Assembly (NCBI GenBank): GCA_031763025.1
Contig: JASSKH010000009.1
Location: forward strand, 8,807,305-8,871,304
Reading direction: 5' to 3'
Source: Macrocystis pyrifera
Lineage: Eukaryota > Sar > Phaeophyceae > Laminariales > Laminariaceae
DNA length: 64,000 nt
Shown: positions 61,102-64,000 of the stretch, piece by piece
How the letters are laid out: each line of letters begins with the position of its first letter
How positions within the stretch are numbered: the first letter of the stretch is position 1
Notes under the pieces: model-generated
Seen by the model: only the letters and a program-made list of their open reading frames with translations
Told to the model about the DNA's origin: nothing
The model's database searches: none
Program-made: the position numbers and the translations under genes

Positions 61102-61210
61102 ATTACGGAGGACCATAGTTAATGGGACCAAATTTTGTTGGTAAAAATAGGTGAACATATAGGTTTTTATGTATACCATAGGTCCTATTAACTATGGACC
61201 CCCGTAATAG
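61102..61210 (+). mobile_element. MITE-1 copy
   Basis: ATTACGGAGGACCATAG to TATGGACCCCCGTAATA, in the first intron of the IQ/B'' gene. Confidence 0.92.
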
Positions 61211-61214
61211 TAGT

Positions 61215-62072
61215 GTTTTTTGTTTTGTTTTTAGGAAGACGGTGTGGTCCAAGTAACAACGGCAACAGCACTGTGGGAGTCCGTTTTAAGATACGCCTCC
61301 CAGGTAATACGAAGTTCGATAAAAACCGCCTTTTCGAGGTGAGTCACCAACTCCGACACTCACTTTTTGAGGGCATTACATTCCGAAGCTTTCGCAACTC
61401 GAACAAATCACCTACCGACATATCACTATCTAGATTTTGCAGAGGCAGATATATCCCTGATCTATCTGTATGATATACAGCTCATGCTGCCGAGGGGGGG
61501 GGGAGCCCTAAAGCTCGGCATGATCTAGGACCCTTCCCTGGATACGTATCGTGCAGAGAATCTTATGACCTCAGGTAGGGGCTAGATTATCTACAGTAGA
61601 TGATGATCTGTGCGACGTGTGAAAGCGTCCACGCAGTTCTAGCTCTTCCGGAACGTCGAGGGGGTCAAGGTGCAATCAAATAGTGGTGACCAGCAGTATA
61701 GTACTGGACATCTGTACAGATCCTGCATAAAAACTCATAACGGCAGGAATTGATCTACGTAAAGGATCTATAGATGATCTCAATCGTGATCTATCCGTCC
61801 GACGGGTGCGAGGCACATACCGCTGCAGACAACTACCATAAAATAATAAGCGTACACAAGGTAGCACTCGTGTAGTTCAACTGTTATCATCTACGTACGT
61901 ACGTACGTTAAGGGAGTAAGTACGCCTCTGGTTAGATTGAGAAGTAAACACAATGCCGCCAGCATAATAAAAAACGTATACCTGGTACCAGGTACTCCGT
62001 AATAAGCAAGGAAAGTTCGACATAAAAAATACAAATATGCAGTATGTACGTCACGCACGTGCATATATATAC
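61215..62072. other. Intron 1 of the IQ/B'' gene, no other gene
   Basis: Holds ATGATCT/GGCAGATATATC-type sequence (61440-61620) also seen near 12180 and 49850, an (ACGT)n at 61892-61908, and the palindrome TACCTGGTACCAGGTAC at 61980. Confidence 0.5.
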
Positions 62073-63779
62073 CTGTCCATCATCCCATCCCACCTTCGCG
62101 ATACCACCACGGTCAGAGTTGCATGCCAGCCTGAAGAACCGCTCGGCCGGGCCGAACGGGGCGATCTCGTCCTTCCAGAACCTCCCGAACATGTACGCGA
62201 CGTCCTCCGCCGGCAACTCGCCGCCCACCCCGCTCGAGAACGCCTCCTTGCCGAACACCTTGGCCGCAGCGCGCTCGAAGAGAAGAGGCCCAAAAGCCGC
62301 CGAAAACCCACACGCTACGGCATACTCCTCGGCCGAACGCGGCACTCCGGTAACTCCCCATACGGGCGCCACGCCGAGCGGCAGCGGCACTCCCTTGAGC
62401 TGGTCCATGACCGCCCAGAAGTCGAGCCCTTGCTGGGAATACGGCAGCGGCTGCCCCCCCTGCAGTGACTGGAGAGGGTGAGGCACCTTGTCCTCGTTGG
62501 ACCCGGCGGCGGCGGCGGCGTGCTTGCGAGACGACGGTAGACGAAGCAGCGGTCGGATCTGAGCCTTTCTGGCTGCCTTCTTCTGCACAGCCTCGACGTA
62601 CTGCTCCCGCAGCACCTTGAATGCCTTCTTCAGCACCTCCTGGGAAAGGGCCGCTCGCTCTGTCGCTTCCGCTTCCTCCATCGCCGCGATCTCCGCCCCA
62701 GACGCCGCAAAAATTGCTTCAAACTCCGCCCTGGCCTGCGCATTCGCCGCGGCTCTAGCCGCCGCCTCATCCTTTTTGCGTCGCCGCGTTGCCGCGATCG
62801 TGTCGAGCAGGACGTTGCCGAGCCGTCCCGACGCTTGGCCAGCTACCCGCGCTGCAGGCATTTGCGCTGCTGCTGCTGCTGCAGGAACTCCAGCTCCCGC
62901 TGCTGCTCCTGCTGCTGCAAGCCCAGCAGTAGCTGCTGCGTGGCCCCCCGCTTCCTCCGTCACTACAGCAGCGGCGGAGGCCGACGATGGGTGTCCGCAG
63001 CCCAGGCCGTCGTTCAATTTCTCGGCCGCTTCGGCGCCGTCCATCTCTGCCTCTGTCGCCGCCCGCATCAGTTCGGCCCGCTTGCGGCGATGCGGTTCCA
63101 TCTGCTCGTCCACGCGCGCTTTGGCATACGCCAGGGCTTTACGGGCCTGGAACCGCCTCCAAGCTTTTCGGATCGAGCGGACAGCCCACCGCTGCCGCCT
63201 CTTCTCAGCTTGCCTGAGGGTGCATGCTCTAGCACAGCGCGTCCGCACCACCTTCGTCCGCCAGGCCCGCTGGATGATGGCCGTAGCGTAACGCCTCCGG
63301 GCCGTCTTCGCCCGCCACGCCCTCTGGATAATGGAAGCGGCGGGGGGGGGGGCTTCCTTCGTGCCATCCTCCTCCACGCACGGGACAGCAGCTGAAGCTT
63401 GCTCCATGATGCTGAGCTGTCTCAGCTCTTCCACGGACATGTCCTCGTTGGCGAGTAGCAGTTGGAGCTCGGCGTCTTCTCTTGCCTTCCTTGAAGCTTC
63501 CAACTTCCTTTCCTTTCTCCGGAGTCTCTGCTCCTTCCTTTTCACGATGTTCTTGAGGCGCCTCGCCTCCCTCATTCTCTGAGCCGCCTTTCGCGTAGTC
63601 GGCCATTTTTGTGGTGGCCGCGCCGGCTGCGGTTGCGGCGGCGGCGGCGGTGGCGGCGGCGGCGGCGGCGACTGCTGCGTAAACACAGAGTGCAGGGGAC
63701 CTCCCGCTCCTCGGGCACCAGAGCTCATGATTTTTCGTGCGCGTGCGAGCGCAATAACCTGTTTGGGCGGTAGTTCCAT
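62073..63779 (-). CDS. Exon 1 of an IQ-motif protein fused to a PP2A B''-type subunit
   Basis: 569 codons from ATG (63779) to the donor GGACAG|GTATAT. Start chosen at MELPPKQVIALARARK; upstream codons are Cys-rich and unlike coding sequence, and the ATG at 63728 (MSSGARG) is an alternative. Residues 38-48 are poly-Pro. Residues 60-105 are a strongly basic helix, probably coiled coil. Three IQ motifs follow: ASIIQRAWRAKTARRRY (about 148-164), TAIIQRAWRTKVVRTRC (167-182) and VRSIRKAWRRFQARKAL (200-216); these bind calmodulin-type EF-hand proteins. Residues 240-430 are Ala/Glu-rich. From about 450 (GLDFWAVMDQL, AVACGFSAAFGPLLFERAA, VAYMFGRFW, FFRLACNSDRGGIAKVGWDD) it follows the start of PP2A B'' regulatory subunits (PPP2R3/TON2 type). 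A calmodulin-linked phosphatase scaffold is inference. Confidence 0.8.
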
Positions 63780-64000
63780 CGAGCATAGCACACATCCGAC
63801 GGGGATACAGCAAACACACAACAATTCCGATTGTGATGTACGGATAGATTTACAGTGTAGTGCAGTGAGGTGCTGACACACACCAGGCATGAAGGAAACG
63901 TGCGGGTATACTGACATTTTACTACCTACCAAGTACCTGGTATATACTACTGAGCACTGTAACCCGTCTACGGTCAATATCTCGAAGGTTTCTTTCGCGT
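63780..64000 (-). promoter_or_regulatory. 5' flank of the IQ/B'' gene
   Basis: Presumed leader and promoter side. It contains TACCTGGTATATAC at 63938-63951 but no evident TATA box at a convincing distance. Confidence 0.35.

Noticed and set aside
62617-63291. Ala-rich plus-strand frame of 224 codons
   Set aside because: Antisense of the IQ/B'' exon, whose GC-rich codons keep the opposite frame open.

Overview
This window looks like a gene-poor, repeat-swollen piece of a large eukaryotic genome, most likely a brown alga (Phaeophyceae) or a close stramenopile relative. The grounds are GT-AG introns of 0.7 to 6.6 kb, GC-rich exons, an axonemal gene expected in an organism with flagellate spores or gametes, and a non-LTR retrotransposon whose protein resembles, from memory only, copies in Ectocarpus-type genomes. 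The assignment is inference.

Genes. (1) Positions 516-24414, plus strand: eleven exons of the central-pair armadillo protein SPAG6/PF16. About the first 52 residues lie left of the window. The exons total 1371 bp, join in phase and end at a TGA, so about 94% of this 24-kb locus is intron. (2) Positions 31683-32174, plus strand: an apparently single-exon gene for a 163-residue secreted, Ala/Thr/Pro-rich protein with a signal peptide and a GPI-type tail. (3) Positions 63779-62073 with further exons at 60810-60689 and about 59298-59207, minus strand: IQ motifs joined to the start of a PP2A B''-type regulatory subunit. Its later exons were not found, and a 100-N gap (58844-58943) lies where they might be.

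Repeats fill the rest. Main families: MITE-1 (about 107 bp, ends TTACGGGGGACC / GGTCCCCCGTAA, 27 copies recorded); a smaller TTAA/CCCT-type palindromic MITE-2; a 3'-truncated LINE ending in long poly-C runs (LINE-C); a roughly 540-bp non-coding retroposon (SINE-C) whose last 75 bp match the LINE-C 3' end and which also ends in poly-C; a tRNA-derived SINE (SINE-T); an (AAT)n-tailed repeat; two 0.84-0.90 kb hAT-like foldback elements made of GGGTC arrays; a small LTR-bounded fossil; and several tandem arrays.

The most unusual signal is the poly-C system. LINE-C and SINE-C share a 3' end, pile up head to tail with each new copy starting where an older poly-C tract ends, and in the SPAG6 introns four such tracts stop 45-51 nt upstream of an acceptor, in sense orientation. 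This fits target choice by pairing of a C-rich RNA tail with the purine strand of a pyrimidine tract. That mechanism is inference.
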